Shown here: positions 44,265 to 53,221 of the stretch, piece by piece
Numbering within the stretch: the first letter of the stretch is position 1
How the letters are laid out: every line of letters starts with the position of its first letter
Assembly (NCBI RefSeq): GCF_902832885.1
Contig: NZ_CADFDK010000005.1
Span: 372,001 to 436,000 of the forward strand
DNA: 64,000 nt
Source of the DNA: Burkholderia seminalis DSM 23518
Lineage (GTDB): Bacteria; Pseudomonadota; Gammaproteobacteria; Burkholderiales; Burkholderiaceae
Reading direction: 5' to 3'
Made by a program: the position numbers and the translations under genes
The notes under the pieces: generated by a model
What the model was told of the DNA's origin: nothing
What the model saw: the letters and a program-made list of their open reading frames with translations, nothing else
Database searches by the model: none

Positions 44265-44284
44265 CCGGCGCATCGAGGCGCCGG
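44265..44284 (-). terminator. Weak terminator-like hairpin between the DctA-type gene and alc
   Basis: CCGGCGC (44265-44271) and GCGCCGG (44278-44284) form a 7-bp stem. The minus-strand tail is CTTTCACC, so read-through into alc-allA is likely. Confidence 0.4.
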
Positions 44285-44346
44285 CGCATGCAAGACGAGC
44301 GCGCGCAACGGCCGGGGGCGAAGCCGGCCCGCGCGCCGAGCCGCGC

Positions 44347-45669
44347 TCAGAGCGCGTGAGCCTGGTCGCCGCCCACCGGCGCCGCGCGGCCTGCCTCGTC
44401 GGCCGGCACGTAGCGCAGCTCGCGGTTCAGCACGCGCGTCGCACGGGCGCGGTCGATGTCGTTTTCCCATACCGCGACGACGACCGTCGCGACGCAGTTG
44501 CCGATCAGGTTGGTCAGCGCGCGGGCGATGCCGACGAACCAGTCGACCGGCAGGATCAGCACGAGGCCGAGCACCGGGATCGCGGGGATCGCCGACAGCG
44601 TCGCCGCGAGGATCACGATCGCCGAACCGGGGATGCCGTGCGCGCCCTTCGACGTGACGAGCGACACGAGCAGCACGACGATCAGGTCATGGGTCGACAG
44701 CGGCGTGTTGGTCGCCTGCGCGATGAACAGCACCGCGAGCGTCAGGTAGATCGAGAAGCCGTCGAGGTTGAACGAATAGCCGGTCGGGATCACGAGGCCG
44801 ACCGTCGAATCCTTGATGCCCATGTATTCGAGCTTGCTCATCACCTGCGGCAGCACCGCGTCCGACGACGCCGTGCCGAGCACGATCGACAGTTCCTCGC
44901 GCAGGTAGCGAATCAGCTTGAACACCGAGAAGCCCGCGATGCGCATCACGATGCCGAGCACGACCGTGACGAACACGAAGCAGCTCACGTAGAACACCGC
45001 GACGAGGTAGCCGAGCTGCTTGAGCGACGCGACGCCGTACTTGCCGGTCGTGAACGCGATCGCGCCGAGCACGCCGAGTGGCGCGAGCTTGATGATGAAG
45101 CCGATGATCCGGAAGAACACGTGCGACAGTTCCTCGATCAGCGAGTTGACGCGCTGCGCCTTGTCGCCCAGCAGCGACAGCGCGGAGCCGAACAGCACCG
45201 CGAACACGAGGATCTGCAGGATGTCGCCCTTCGCGAACGCGTCGATCGCGGTGTCGGGGATGATCTTCATCAGGTAGCCGGCCGTGTCCTTCAGGCTTTC
45301 GGCGTTCTTCGCGTACGACGCGAGCGACGCGGCGTCGAGCGAGCGCAGGTCGATGTTCATCCCGACGCCCGGGCGCGTGAACCACGCGAGCACCAGGCCG
45401 ATGCCGAGCGCGATCGTCGTCATCACCTCGAAGTAGACGACGGCCTTCAGGCCGACCCGGCCGACCTTCTTCAGGTCGCCCGCATTGGCCATCCCGCTGA
45501 CCACGACGCAGAACACGATCGGGCCGATGACCATCTTGATCAGCTTCAGGAAGCCGTCGCCGAGTGGCCGCAGCGACTCGGCGAAGTGCGGGAAGAACGC
45601 GCCTAGCGCGACCCCCAGGATCAATGCGACGACTACCCGGCCAAACAGCGAATTGAGGAATTTCGACAC
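44347..45669 (-). CDS. dctA: Dicarboxylate/amino acid:cation symporter (DctA family)
   Basis: A 440-residue secondary transporter of the DAACS family. Characteristic blocks are [38 protein letters not shown] (HP1), [29 protein letters not shown] and [20 protein letters not shown]2 reads [15 protein letters not shown] where, from memory, E. coli DctA has SKGAAGVTGSGFIVL, so substrate may differ from C4-dicarboxylates. The start is GTG at 45669 with GGGAG 6 bp upstream; a TTG six codons earlier lacks a usable site. It is divergent from a GntR regulator, with an operator-like palindrome 42 bp upstream, and alc-allA lie downstream on the same strand. Confidence 0.88.
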   Translation of the reverse strand: MSKFLNSLFGRVVVALILGVALGAFFPHFAESLRPLGDGFLKLIKMVIGPIVFCVVVSGMANAGDLKKVGRVGLKAVVYFEVMTTIALGIGLVLAWFTRPGVGMNIDLRSLDAASLASYAKNAESLKDTAGYLMKIIPDTAIDAFAKGDILQILVFAVLFGSALSLLGDKAQRVNSLIEELSHVFFRIIGFIIKLAPLGVLGAIAFTTGKYGVASLKQLGYLVAVFYVSCFVFVTVVLGIVMRIAGFSVFKLIRYLREELSIVLGTASSDAVLPQVMSKLEYMGIKDSTVGLVIPTGYSFNLDGFSIYLTLAVLFIAQATNTPLSTHDLIVVLLVSLVTSKGAHGIPGSAIVILAATLSAIPAIPVLGLVLILPVDWFVGIARALTNLIGNCVATVVVAVWENDIDRARATRVLNRELRYVPADEAGRAAPVGGDQAHAL

Positions 45670-45710
45670 GGCGCTCTCCCGATCCAACGGTTGCAGTTTC
45701 GTCTGTTCAT

Positions 45711-45725
45711 ACTGGTAAGACCAGT
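45711..45725. promoter_or_regulatory. GntR/FadR-type operator upstream of dctA
   Basis: ACTGGT-AAG-ACCAGT is a perfect 6-bp-arm palindrome that fits the GntR/FadR-class pattern TGGTNNNACCA. It lies 42 bp before the dctA-type GTG in the spacer shared with the divergent GntR gene. Confidence 0.8.
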
Positions 45726-45877
45726 GATGTTATGGTGGATAGTAGGAAGCCGATATAGTGGCGTCAAGGACCGACAAAATAGGGATTTCCCGCCCCTGCC
45801 CGCCCGCTTGGAACGCATCTGACAGGGTCGGATCGTGGCTTTCCCGTAGGGGCGTCGTGCACTGCCCGCGTGCGGAT

Positions 45878-45898
45878 TACAATGCCGGTCAGACCGGC
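45878..45898 (+). promoter_or_regulatory. -10 box and second GntR operator before the regulator gene
   Basis: TACAAT (45878-45883) is a good -10 hexamer, followed at once by GCCGGTC-A-GACCGGC (45884-45898). This palindrome shares GGTNAGACC with the site at 45711, which suggests autoregulation. Confidence 0.55.
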
Positions 45899-45911
45899 CA
45901 AAGTCCACACC

Positions 45912-46604
45912 ATGAAAAACGTTCCGCATACCGTGACCGACGCCGCCATCGCGACGATCCGCGACCGGATCGAGGCAGGCGTTTATCCGGTCGGCAGCCT
46001 GCTGCCGGCCCAGCGCCAGCTCTCCGAGGAGCTGGAAATCAGCCGCGCGTCGCTGCGCGAGGCGCTGTCGACGCTCGAGGCGCTCGGGATGCTGCGCATC
46101 CGGGCGGGCAAGGGTGTGTATGTCGAAAGCGCGCAGGCGTCGGCCGCGCATCCGTGGCAGTTCTCCGAACAGTCGTCGCCGCCCGATACGTACCAGATGC
46201 GCTATGCGCTCGAAGGGTTCGCCGCGCGGATGGCCGCGCGCGTCGTCAGCGACGCCGACATCGCATGGTTCGAGGACAACCTCGCCGACCTGCACGTCGC
46301 GCTGACCGACAACGCGATCGACGAAGCGTCGCAGCTCGACTTCGACTTCCACATGCGGATCATCCATCTGGCCGGCAACGCGGCGATCGAATCGGTGCTG
46401 CGCAGCAGCGCGGACATCATGAAGGAAAGCCAGCGCATGCCGTTCTACCGGCGCGAGCTGCTGCTGTCGACGTGGCACGAGCACCGCGCGATCGTCGACG
46501 CGCTGATCGCGCGCGATGCGGCCGCCGCGGGCACCGCGATCGAAACGCACATCGCGAACGCCGCGCAGCGCGCAGGCATCTTCTTCCCGACGCCAGGCGC
46601 CTGA
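45912..46604 (+). CDS. GntR-family regulator, FCD (FadR) subfamily
   Basis: A 230-residue regulator. The winged helix-turn-helix reads IRDRIEAGVYPVGSLLPAQRQLSEELEISRASLREALSTLEALGMLRIRAGKGVYV. The helical FCD effector domain follows, with metal-ligand-type residues in FDFHMRIIHLAGN and TWHEHRAIVDALIARD (His-rich). FCD members usually sense carboxylates. It is divergent from the DctA-type symporter and shares operator sequences with its promoter, so an organic acid, glyoxylate or a ureide from the neighbouring alc-allA genes is a plausible ligand. ATG 45912 is chosen because the upstream stretch is not family-like. Confidence 0.88.
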   Translation: MKNVPHTVTDAAIATIRDRIEAGVYPVGSLLPAQRQLSEELEISRASLREALSTLEALGMLRIRAGKGVYVESAQASAAHPWQFSEQSSPPDTYQMRYALEGFAARMAARVVSDADIAWFEDNLADLHVALTDNAIDEASQLDFDFHMRIIHLAGNAAIESVLRSSADIMKESQRMPFYRRELLLSTWHEHRAIVDALIARDAAAAGTAIETHIANAAQRAGIFFPTPGA

Positions 46605-46640
46605 CGCGCCCCCGGTTCCCAAACGGCCCGGGCGTCCCGG

Positions 46641-47531
46641 TCACCCGCCCGACGGATAGCGGAACGCGAGCGCGCGCTCGATGAACGCGCGCGCCGCGAC
46701 GCTGCGGTACGCGCCCTTGCGCGTGAGCAGCGCGGCCGTGCGGGCCGGCAGCGGCGGATCGATCTCCAGCGCGCACAGCTCGCCGCTCTCGCGCGCGATC
46801 GCATCGGGCAGCACCGTCGCAAGCCGGCCGCATCGCACGAGCTCCAGCACCGCGCTGATCGTATTCGTCTCGATCGCGATCGTCGGCCGCGCGCCATGCT
46901 CGATGAAGTACCGGTCGATGCGCTCGCGCGTCGCGAACGCGCGGCTCAGCAGCACCAGCGGCTCGCCGCCGAGCTCGGCCGGCGTCAGCGCGCGGCGGCG
47001 CCGCGCGAGACGGTGCGTGCGGCCCGTCACGAGCGCGAGCGGCTCGTCCCACAGCGGCAGCGCGTCGATGTCCGGCGCGCGCGGCGGCATGAACGCGAAA
47101 CCCGCGTCGAGCCGGTCGTCGGCGAGCAGCGCCTCGATGCGCGCCTGCGGCATCGCGTCGATCGTCAGCGCGACGTTCGGGTAATCGGTGTGAAAACCGT
47201 CGATCAGCGAGCCGCTCAGGTAGGCCGCGAAGGTCGGCATCATCGCGAGCCGCAGCGACCCGCCACCGAGATCGGCAACGTCGTGCAGCGCGCGCTGCCC
47301 CGCATCGAGCTCGTGCAGCGCGGCGCGCGCATGGCGTGCATAGACTTCGCCGAATTCGGTGAGCCGCACCGTGCGGCCCGAGCGGTCGAACAGCTGCACG
47401 CCGAGCGTGTCCTCGAGCTGGCGCACCTGCTGCGACAGCGTGGGCTGCGACACGTGCAGCGCATCGGCCGCGCGCGTGAAACTGCGTTGCTCGGCGACGG
47501 CCAGGAAATAGCGGATGTGGCGAAGAAGCAT
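46641..47531 (-). CDS. LysR-type regulator, CynR-like
   Basis: A 296-residue LysR regulator. It starts MLLRHIRYFLAVAEQRSFTRAADALHVSQPTLSQQVRQLEDTLGVQLFDRSGRTVRLTEFGEV. The effector domain includes LRLAMMPTFAAYLSGSLI, AGFAFMPPRAPDIDALPL and FATRERIDRYFIEHG. The whole protein follows E. coli CynR (cyanate regulator) closely, but no cynT/cynS lies nearby. It is divergent from an MFS exporter that it may control, and a T-N11-A box lies 14-27 bp upstream of its ATG. Confidence 0.88.
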   Translation of the reverse strand: MLLRHIRYFLAVAEQRSFTRAADALHVSQPTLSQQVRQLEDTLGVQLFDRSGRTVRLTEFGEVYARHARAALHELDAGQRALHDVADLGGGSLRLAMMPTFAAYLSGSLIDGFHTDYPNVALTIDAMPQARIEALLADDRLDAGFAFMPPRAPDIDALPLWDEPLALVTGRTHRLARRRRALTPAELGGEPLVLLSRAFATRERIDRYFIEHGARPTIAIETNTISAVLELVRCGRLATVLPDAIARESGELCALEIDPPLPARTAALLTRKGAYRSVAARAFIERALAFRYPSGG

Positions 47532-47536
47532 CGCGG

Positions 47537-47558
47537 CCAATGTATTGGTTTTGCCAAT
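47537..47558. promoter_or_regulatory. LysR-type box upstream of the CynR-like gene
   Basis: Overlapping palindromes CCAAT-GT-ATTGG (47537-47548) and ATTGG-N5-CCAAT (47544-47558) contain the T-N11-A pattern of LysR sites. The rest of the 310-bp divergent spacer (to 47841) is very GC-rich and holds no other element that I recognise. Confidence 0.6.
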
Positions 47559-47841
47559 GAATACCATAACGATCCAGTCTTGGACGCTATGGGGCGACTC
47601 CCGCATCATACGCACATCCGTTCCCGTGCCTCGCACCTGTCCGCACCGGAGCGGCCCGCCCGGGCCCGCCCTGCCTGCGCCCGCCGCACGACGATCCGCC
47701 GCGCGCCCGATCCGGGCCCGGCCGCGATCCGCCCGGCGCGCATCGGCCCACCGCCGATCCGTCACACCGGCCCCGATTTCCGTCACCCCGCGCAACCGAC
47801 GGCCCCGTGCCGCCGGCCGGCGCCGCCGTTTTTTCACGACC

Positions 47842-49041
47842 ATGGAACCGCATCACGACAACCATCCTCCGCTGACCCGCGGCATGACGCTGCTGTTCGC
47901 CTGCGCGTGCGGCATCGTCATCGGCAACATCTATTACGCGCAGCCGCTGCTCGCCGCGATCGCGCGCAGCTTCGGCCGCGCGCCGGCCGAGCTCGGCTAT
48001 CTCGTCACGCTGACACAGCTCGGTTATGCGGCGAGCCTGCTGCTGATCGTCCCGCTCGGCGACGCGGTCAACCGCCACACGCTGATCGTGCGGCTGCTGA
48101 TGCTCAACGTCGTCGCGCTGGCCGCCGTGACCGTCAGCACCAATTTCACGACGTTCGTCGTCGCGAACGTCGCGGTCGGCTTCGTCACCTGCTCGACGCA
48201 GCTGCTCGTCCCGTTCGCGGCATCGCTCGCCGACGCGCGCTCGCGCGGCCGCGCGGTCGGCACCGTGATGAGCGGCCTGTTGCTCGGCATCCTGCTCGCA
48301 CGCGTCGCGGCCGGCGCGATCGCCGACGGGTTCGGCTGGCGTGCGGTGTACGGCATCGCCGCGGTGATGGTGCTCGCGCTGACCGGCGTGCTCGCCGTGA
48401 AGCTGCCGAAGGATCGCCGCGACACGCGCGTCGACTATGCGGCGCTGATGAAGTCGCTCGTCGCGCTGGTGCGCGCGCAACCGCTGATCGCGCTGCGCTC
48501 GACCTACGGCGCGCTGGTGTTCGCGTGCTTCAGCCTGCTGTGGACGGGCCTCACGTTCCTGCTGAGCCAGCCGCCGTACGGCTATTCCGAAGGCCGGATC
48601 GGCCTGTTCGGCGTCGTCGGCGCGGTGGGCGCGCTCGCGGCGACGTCGGCCGGCCGGCTCGTCGATCGCGGCCACGGCAACGCGGCGACGGGGCTGTTCG
48701 CCGCGGCCGTGCTCGCGTCGTTCGCACTGATCGCGGCCGGCGCGCATTCGCTCGCGGCGCTGATCGCGGGCATCCTGCTGCTCGACGTCGGCGTGCAGGG
48801 CATGCACATCTCGAACCAGAGCGTGATCTACGCGCTGGCCGGGAACGCGCGCAGCCGCGTGACGACGATCTACCTGACGAGCTACTTCATCGGCGGCGCG
48901 CTCGGGTCGTTCGCGGCGAGCGTCGCGTACGGCATCGCCGGCTGGCGCGGCGTGTGCATCGCGGGCGCGGCGCTGTCGGGCGTGCTGATCGCGCTGTGGC
49001 TCGCCTCGCAGCGTGTCGGCACGCGGCAGGTCACGCCGTAA
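47842..49041 (+). CDS. MFS transporter
   Basis: A 399-residue major-facilitator protein with 12 predicted helices. It starts MEPHHDNHPPLTRGMTLLFACACGIVIGNIYYAQPLLAAIA. The loop 2-3 motif GDAVNRHTLIVRLLML is the degenerate GDxxxRR family signature, and DARSRGRAVGTVMSGLLLGILLARVAAG matches a motif-C-like exporter segment. This DHA1-type arrangement suggests a drug, aromatic or sugar exporter, but the substrate is unknown. It is divergent from the CynR-like regulator. Confidence 0.85.
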   Translation: MEPHHDNHPPLTRGMTLLFACACGIVIGNIYYAQPLLAAIARSFGRAPAELGYLVTLTQLGYAASLLLIVPLGDAVNRHTLIVRLLMLNVVALAAVTVSTNFTTFVVANVAVGFVTCSTQLLVPFAASLADARSRGRAVGTVMSGLLLGILLARVAAGAIADGFGWRAVYGIAAVMVLALTGVLAVKLPKDRRDTRVDYAALMKSLVALVRAQPLIALRSTYGALVFACFSLLWTGLTFLLSQPPYGYSEGRIGLFGVVGAVGALAATSAGRLVDRGHGNAATGLFAAAVLASFALIAAGAHSLAALIAGILLLDVGVQGMHISNQSVIYALAGNARSRVTTIYLTSYFIGGALGSFAASVAYGIAGWRGVCIAGAALSGVLIALWLASQRVGTRQVTP

Positions 49042-49146
49042 CGCGATCCTCCGTTTCCGCGACACGACGACCGAGGCACGCCGCGCGAATCGCGGGCGTG
49101 CCTCGTGGCGACGGCGTCGAGGCCGTCGCGGGTCAGCGCCGCGCCG

Positions 49147-50205
49147 TCACGCGGTCTCGCCCGCGAAATCGATCAGCACCTTCATCGCGCGCTGCCGGTC
49201 GCCGGCCAGTTCGAACGCGAGATTCGCATCGCGCATCGGGAACACGCGCGTGACGGCCGGCCGCAGGTCGACGCGCCCCGCATTGATCAGCTGCACCGCG
49301 AGCGCGAATTCCGCGTGGAAGCGGAACGATCCGCAGATCGACAGCTCCTTCGCGACCACGACGTTCTGCGGCAGGCTGACGTCGCCGCCGAGCCCGAGCT
49401 GCACGACGACACCGCGCGGCCGCATCACGTCCAGCCCGTCTCGCAGCGCCCGCGCATTGCCCGAACACTCGATCATCACGTCGAACGTGCCCTTGTCGGC
49501 GGCGTAACGCGCGACCCAGCCGGCATCGGCGGCCGCGTTGATCGTGCGGTCGGCGCCGAGCGCACTGGCCACCGCCAGCGGCGCCTCGACGACGTCGGTC
49601 GCGACGATCTCCGTCGCGCCGTGCACGCGCGCGGCCGCGACCGCAAGCACGCCGATCGGCCCGCACCCCGACACGAGCACCCGCTTGCCGATCAGCGGGC
49701 CCGCGCGCGACACCGCATGCAGCCCGACCGCGAACGGCTCGGCGAGCGCCGCGAGCGACAGCGGCACGTGATCGGCAACCTTCACGCACTGCACGGCGTC
49801 GCATACGAGCGCGTTGCGGAACGCGCCCTGCACGTGCGGCATGCGCATCGCGCTGCCGTAGAAGCGCATGTCGAGACACTGGTTCGGCAGCCCTTCGAGG
49901 CAGTAGCGGCACGCGCCGCACGGCCGGCTCGGATTGACCGCGACGCGGTCGCCGACTTTCACCGACGTCACGTCCGGCGCGACCTCCGCGACCGCGCCGG
50001 CCACCTCGTGGCCGAGCACCATCGGCTGCTGCAGCCGGATCGCGCCGAAGCCGCCATGCCGGAAGTAATGCAGGTCGGAGCCGCAGATGCCGCCCATCGC
50101 GACGTCGACGCGCACCTGGCCCGGGCCGATCTCGCCCGCGTCCTGCTCCTCGACCCGCAGGTCGTTCGGCCCGTGGATCACCACACACATGCAACGCATA
50201 CGCAT
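49147..50205 (-). CDS. idnD: L-idonate 5-dehydrogenase
   Basis: A 352-residue zinc-dependent medium-chain dehydrogenase. The catalytic zinc ligands lie in GICGSDLHYFRHGGFG and LGHEVAG, the structural-zinc cysteines in PSRPCGACRYCLEGLPNQC, and the NAD site in VLVSGCGPIGVLAVAAA. Paired with idnO it should oxidise L-idonate to 5-keto-D-gluconate. AGGAG lies just before ATG 50205. It follows idnO by 15 bp. Confidence 0.9.
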   Translation of the reverse strand: MRMRCMCVVIHGPNDLRVEEQDAGEIGPGQVRVDVAMGGICGSDLHYFRHGGFGAIRLQQPMVLGHEVAGAVAEVAPDVTSVKVGDRVAVNPSRPCGACRYCLEGLPNQCLDMRFYGSAMRMPHVQGAFRNALVCDAVQCVKVADHVPLSLAALAEPFAVGLHAVSRAGPLIGKRVLVSGCGPIGVLAVAAARVHGATEIVATDVVEAPLAVASALGADRTINAAADAGWVARYAADKGTFDVMIECSGNARALRDGLDVMRPRGVVVQLGLGGDVSLPQNVVVAKELSICGSFRFHAEFALAVQLINAGRVDLRPAVTRVFPMRDANLAFELAGDRQRAMKVLIDFAGETA

Positions 50206-50220
50206 GACCCTCTCCTCTCG

Positions 50221-50994
50221 TCAAACGGCGCTGGTCAGGCCGCCATCCACGAACAGCGTCTGGCCGTTCACGAAATCGGAGGCGGCCGACGCGAGAAAGA
50301 TCGCCGCGCCGCACAGCTCGTCGACGCGCCCCCAGCGACCGGCCGGCGTGCGCTTGCACAGCCAGTCCGAGAACGCCGCGTCGTCGACCAGCGCGCGATT
50401 CAGTTCGGTTTCGAAATAGCCGGGCGCGAGGCCGTTCGCCTGGATGCCGTGGCGCGCCCAGTCGGCGCACATCCCCTTCGTCAGCATCCGCACCGCGCCC
50501 TTGGTCGCCGCATACGGCGCGATCGTCGGCCGCGCGAGTTCGCTCTGCACCGAGCAGATGTTGATGATCTTCCCGTGGCCGCGCGCGATCATGTGCCGCG
50601 CGACGGCCTGCGCGACGTTGAACACGCCGTCGAGGTTCACGCGCATCAGCGCATGCCAGTCGTCCGGGTCGAACGTGTCGAGCGGCGCGCGGCGCTGGAT
50701 GCCCGCGTTGTTCACGAGGATGTCGATCGCGCCGATGCGCGCCTCGGCATCGTCGATCGCCGCGCGCACCTGCGCGTGCTCGGCCACGTCGAACACCGCA
50801 TGGTCGGCCGTGAAGCCTTCGTCGCGGAAACGGCGCGCGAGCGTCGCGGCCTTCTCCTCATTGCGATCGTTGATGACGATCGCCGCGCCGGCTTCCGCGA
50901 GTCCGCGGGCGAGCGTCAGCCCGATCCCGCGTCCGGAGCCGGTAATCAGTGCGCGGCGGCCGTCGAGGCGGAACCGGTCAAGCGCGTGGGTCAT
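50221..50994 (-). CDS. idnO: 5-keto-D-gluconate 5-reductase (SDR)
   Basis: A 257-residue short-chain dehydrogenase. The cofactor motif is ALITGSGRGIGLTLARGL, the NNAG motif is DILVNNAGIQRRAPLD, and the catalytic tyrosine-lysine lie in TIAPYAATKGAVRMLTKGM, with Ser in INICSVQSEL. The sequence follows E. coli IdnO (VNNAGIQRRHPF, GKVINICSMQSELGR, FVNGHLLFVDGG) closely. It reduces 5-ketogluconate to gluconate, the entry to GntK and Edd/Eda. It is divergent from a LysR regulator. Confidence 0.93.
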   Translation of the reverse strand: MTHALDRFRLDGRRALITGSGRGIGLTLARGLAEAGAAIVINDRNEEKAATLARRFRDEGFTADHAVFDVAEHAQVRAAIDDAEARIGAIDILVNNAGIQRRAPLDTFDPDDWHALMRVNLDGVFNVAQAVARHMIARGHGKIINICSVQSELARPTIAPYAATKGAVRMLTKGMCADWARHGIQANGLAPGYFETELNRALVDDAAFSDWLCKRTPAGRWGRVDELCGAAIFLASAASDFVNGQTLFVDGGLTSAV

Positions 50995-51105
50995 CGATGT
51001 CTCCTCATCTCAGGGGAGCCGGCTGCCCGTCGCGGCCGGTCTCGCGTCGACGTTATCTTCCACCGGCGGCCGGGCCCCGCGCCAATGCTTGTTTTTGATC
51101 CGGTT

Positions 51106-51120
51106 ATCATGAAATCTGAT
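51106..51120. promoter_or_regulatory. LysR-type box in the idnO/LysR divergent spacer
   Basis: ATCA-N7-TGAT is an inverted repeat with the T-N11-A spacing of LysR operators (T51107, A51119), 26 bp before the regulator ATG. Confidence 0.6.
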
Positions 51121-51145
51121 TACCGCCCACGGGGGCCCGCCGACC

Positions 51146-52027
51146 ATGGAACTCAAGCAATTGCGCGCCTTCGTCACGCTCGCGGAAGAGCTGCATTTCG
51201 GGCGCGCCGCGCGGCGCCTGTGCATCGTGCAACCCGCGTTGAGCATGCAGATCAAGGCACTCGAGGAAGCACTCGGCGCGCGCCTGTTCGAGCGCGACCG
51301 GCACAAGGTCGAACTGAGCGACACCGGGCGCGTGTTCCTGCCCGAAGCACGCGCCACGCTGCAGCAGGCCGCGCGCGCGGAGCAGATGGCGCGGCTGTCG
51401 AGCCGCGGCGAAATCGGCACGCTGCGGATCGCGTTCGTGTCGTCGGTGCTGCCCGCGCTGCTGCCGGCCGTGCTGCGCACGATGCGCGAGCGTTATCCGC
51501 TGATCGCGCTCGACCTGAAGGACATGCCGACGCCCGACCAGATCGCCGCACTGCGCGACCGGCGGATCGATTTCGGGATGATCCGGCTGCCGGCCGCGTA
51601 TGCGGGCATCGACACGCGCGTGATCCTGGAAGAAGGCTTCGTCGTCGCGCTGCCGCTCGATCATCCGCTCGCGGTGCACGACCCGATCCCGCCGGCCGCG
51701 CTGCGCGGCCAGCCGGTGTTCGTACTCGCGCGCCGCTACGCGCCCGGCTTTCACGACGACATGCTGCTCGCGCTGAGCCGCGCGGGCACGACGCTCGAGA
51801 TTGCCCAGGAGTTCGGCGAATTCACGACGATGCTCGCGCTCGTCGCGGCGGGCATGGGGATCGGACTGATCCCGGCGGAAGCCGCGAGCGCGCTGCCGCC
51901 GAACGTGCTCGCGCGGCCGCTCGACCTGGCCGGGCACCGCACCGGCATCGGCCTCGCGTGGACCGATCTCGACAGCCCGCTGAAGCGTGCGTTCGCCGCC
52001 GCGCTCGAGCAGGTGACCGCGGCGTGA
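51146..52027 (+). CDS. LysR-type regulator divergent from idnO-idnD
   Basis: A 293-residue LysR-type regulator: MELKQLRAFVTLAEELHFGRAARRLCIVQPALSMQIKALEEALGARLFERD in the DNA-binding part. The effector domain contains LRIAFVSSVLPALLPAVLRTMRERYP, RIDFGMIRLPA and a C-terminal MLALVAAGMGIGLIPAEAAS. Position and the LysR box before it suggest control of the idn genes; the ligand is not known, and the closest E. coli idn regulator (IdnR) is a LacI-type protein, so this would be a different scheme. Confidence 0.85.
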   Translation: MELKQLRAFVTLAEELHFGRAARRLCIVQPALSMQIKALEEALGARLFERDRHKVELSDTGRVFLPEARATLQQAARAEQMARLSSRGEIGTLRIAFVSSVLPALLPAVLRTMRERYPLIALDLKDMPTPDQIAALRDRRIDFGMIRLPAAYAGIDTRVILEEGFVVALPLDHPLAVHDPIPPAALRGQPVFVLARRYAPGFHDDMLLALSRAGTTLEIAQEFGEFTTMLALVAAGMGIGLIPAEAASALPPNVLARPLDLAGHRTGIGLAWTDLDSPLKRAFAAALEQVTAA

Positions 52028-52044
52028 GCCACCGAACGCGGCAA

Positions 52045-52080
52045 CAAAAAAGCCCGACCGGAAAAACCGGCCGGGCTCGT
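52045..52080 (-). terminator. Terminator after gapA (and LysR gene)
   Basis: AGCCCG-ACCGG (52051-52061) and CCGGC-CGGGCT (52067-52077) form a stem with one A/C mismatch. The minus strand continues into T6, fitting gapA termination; the plus strand tail is weak. Confidence 0.8.
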
Positions 52081-52123
52081 TCGCCGCGCAGGCCGCGTCG
52101 CGGCGGCCGCGCAACGTGCGGGA

Positions 52124-53134
52124 TTACTTCGCGTTCGCGAATGCGACAGCGGTATCCAGCATGCGGTTCGAGAAACCCCACTCGTTATCGTACCAGCTCG
52201 ACACCTTGACGAGACGGCCCGACACCTTGGTCAGCGTCGCGTCGAACGTCGACGAAGCCGGGTTGTGGTTGAAGTCGATCGACACCAGCGGTGCGTCGTT
52301 GTAGCCGAGGATGCCCTTCAGCGCGCCTTCCGATGCTTCCTTCATGATCGCGTTGACTTCCTCGACCGTCGTGTCGCGCTTTGCGATGAACGACAGGTCG
52401 ACGATCGACACGTTGATCGTCGGGACGCGGATCGCGTAACCGTCGAGCTTGCCGTTCAGTTCCGGCAGCACGAGGCCGACGGCCGACGCCGCGCCGGTCT
52501 TCGTCGGGATCTGGCTGTGCGTGGCCGAACGCGCGCGGCGCAGGTCTTCGTGATAGACGTCCGTCAGCACCTGGTCGTTCGTGTATGCGTGGATCGTCGT
52601 CATCAGGCCGGTTTCGAGGCCGATCTTGTCGTTCAGCGGCTTGACGAGCGGCGCGAGGCAGTTCGTCGTGCACGATGCGTTCGAGATGACGGTGTGCTCG
52701 GCCTTCAGCACGTCGTGGTTCACGCCGTAGACGATCGTCGCGTCGACGTCCTTGCCGCCCGGCGCCGAGATGATGACCTTCTTCGCGCCGCCCTTCAGGT
52801 GCGCGCTCGCCTTTTCCTTCGTCGTGAAGAAGCCCGTGCATTCCATCACGACGTCGACGCCCAGCTCGCCCCACGGCAGTTCGGCCGGGTTGCGGTTCGC
52901 CAGCACGCGGATCTTGTCGCCGTTCACGACGAGGTAGTCGCCGTCGACCGACACTTCGCCCGGGAACTTGCCGTGCGCGGTGTCGTACTGGGTCAGGTGC
53001 GCGTTGGTCTTCGCATCGCCCAGGTCGTTGATCGCGACGATCTCGAGATCGTGCTTCTTGCCGTTTTCATAAAACGCGCGCAGCGTGTTGCGGCCGATAC
53101 GGCCGTAGCCGTTGATTGCGACGCGAATCGTCAT
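52124..53134 (-). CDS. gapA: Glyceraldehyde-3-phosphate dehydrogenase
   Basis: A 336-residue type I GAPDH of glycolysis and gluconeogenesis. The Rossmann start is [21 protein letters not shown]. The catalytic cysteine lies in [15 protein letters not shown], and [17 protein letters not shown] and [14 protein letters not shown] are typical. It follows tkt by 87 bp in the same direction, so both may share a transcript; a stable 11-bp hairpin lies in the gap. Confidence 0.97.
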   Translation of the reverse strand: MTIRVAINGYGRIGRNTLRAFYENGKKHDLEIVAINDLGDAKTNAHLTQYDTAHGKFPGEVSVDGDYLVVNGDKIRVLANRNPAELPWGELGVDVVMECTGFFTTKEKASAHLKGGAKKVIISAPGGKDVDATIVYGVNHDVLKAEHTVISNASCTTNCLAPLVKPLNDKIGLETGLMTTIHAYTNDQVLTDVYHEDLRRARSATHSQIPTKTGAASAVGLVLPELNGKLDGYAIRVPTINVSIVDLSFIAKRDTTVEEVNAIMKEASEGALKGILGYNDAPLVSIDFNHNPASSTFDATLTKVSGRLVKVSSWYDNEWGFSNRMLDTAVAFANAK

Positions 53135-53183
53135 GGTCTATCTCCTGATGGCTGAAAAAATTCGTTTCGTGCAGCTTCACGGT

Positions 53184-53213
53184 GCGACGCGCGCGACGGG
53201 TGGCGCGCGTCGC
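53184..53213 (-). repeat. Hairpin in the tkt-gapA gap
   Basis: GCGACGCGCGC (53184-53194) and GCGCGCGTCGC (53203-53213) form a perfect 11-bp stem without a T-run, more like an mRNA-processing or stabilising element than a terminator. Confidence 0.6.
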
Positions 53214-53221
53214 GTATGTTG

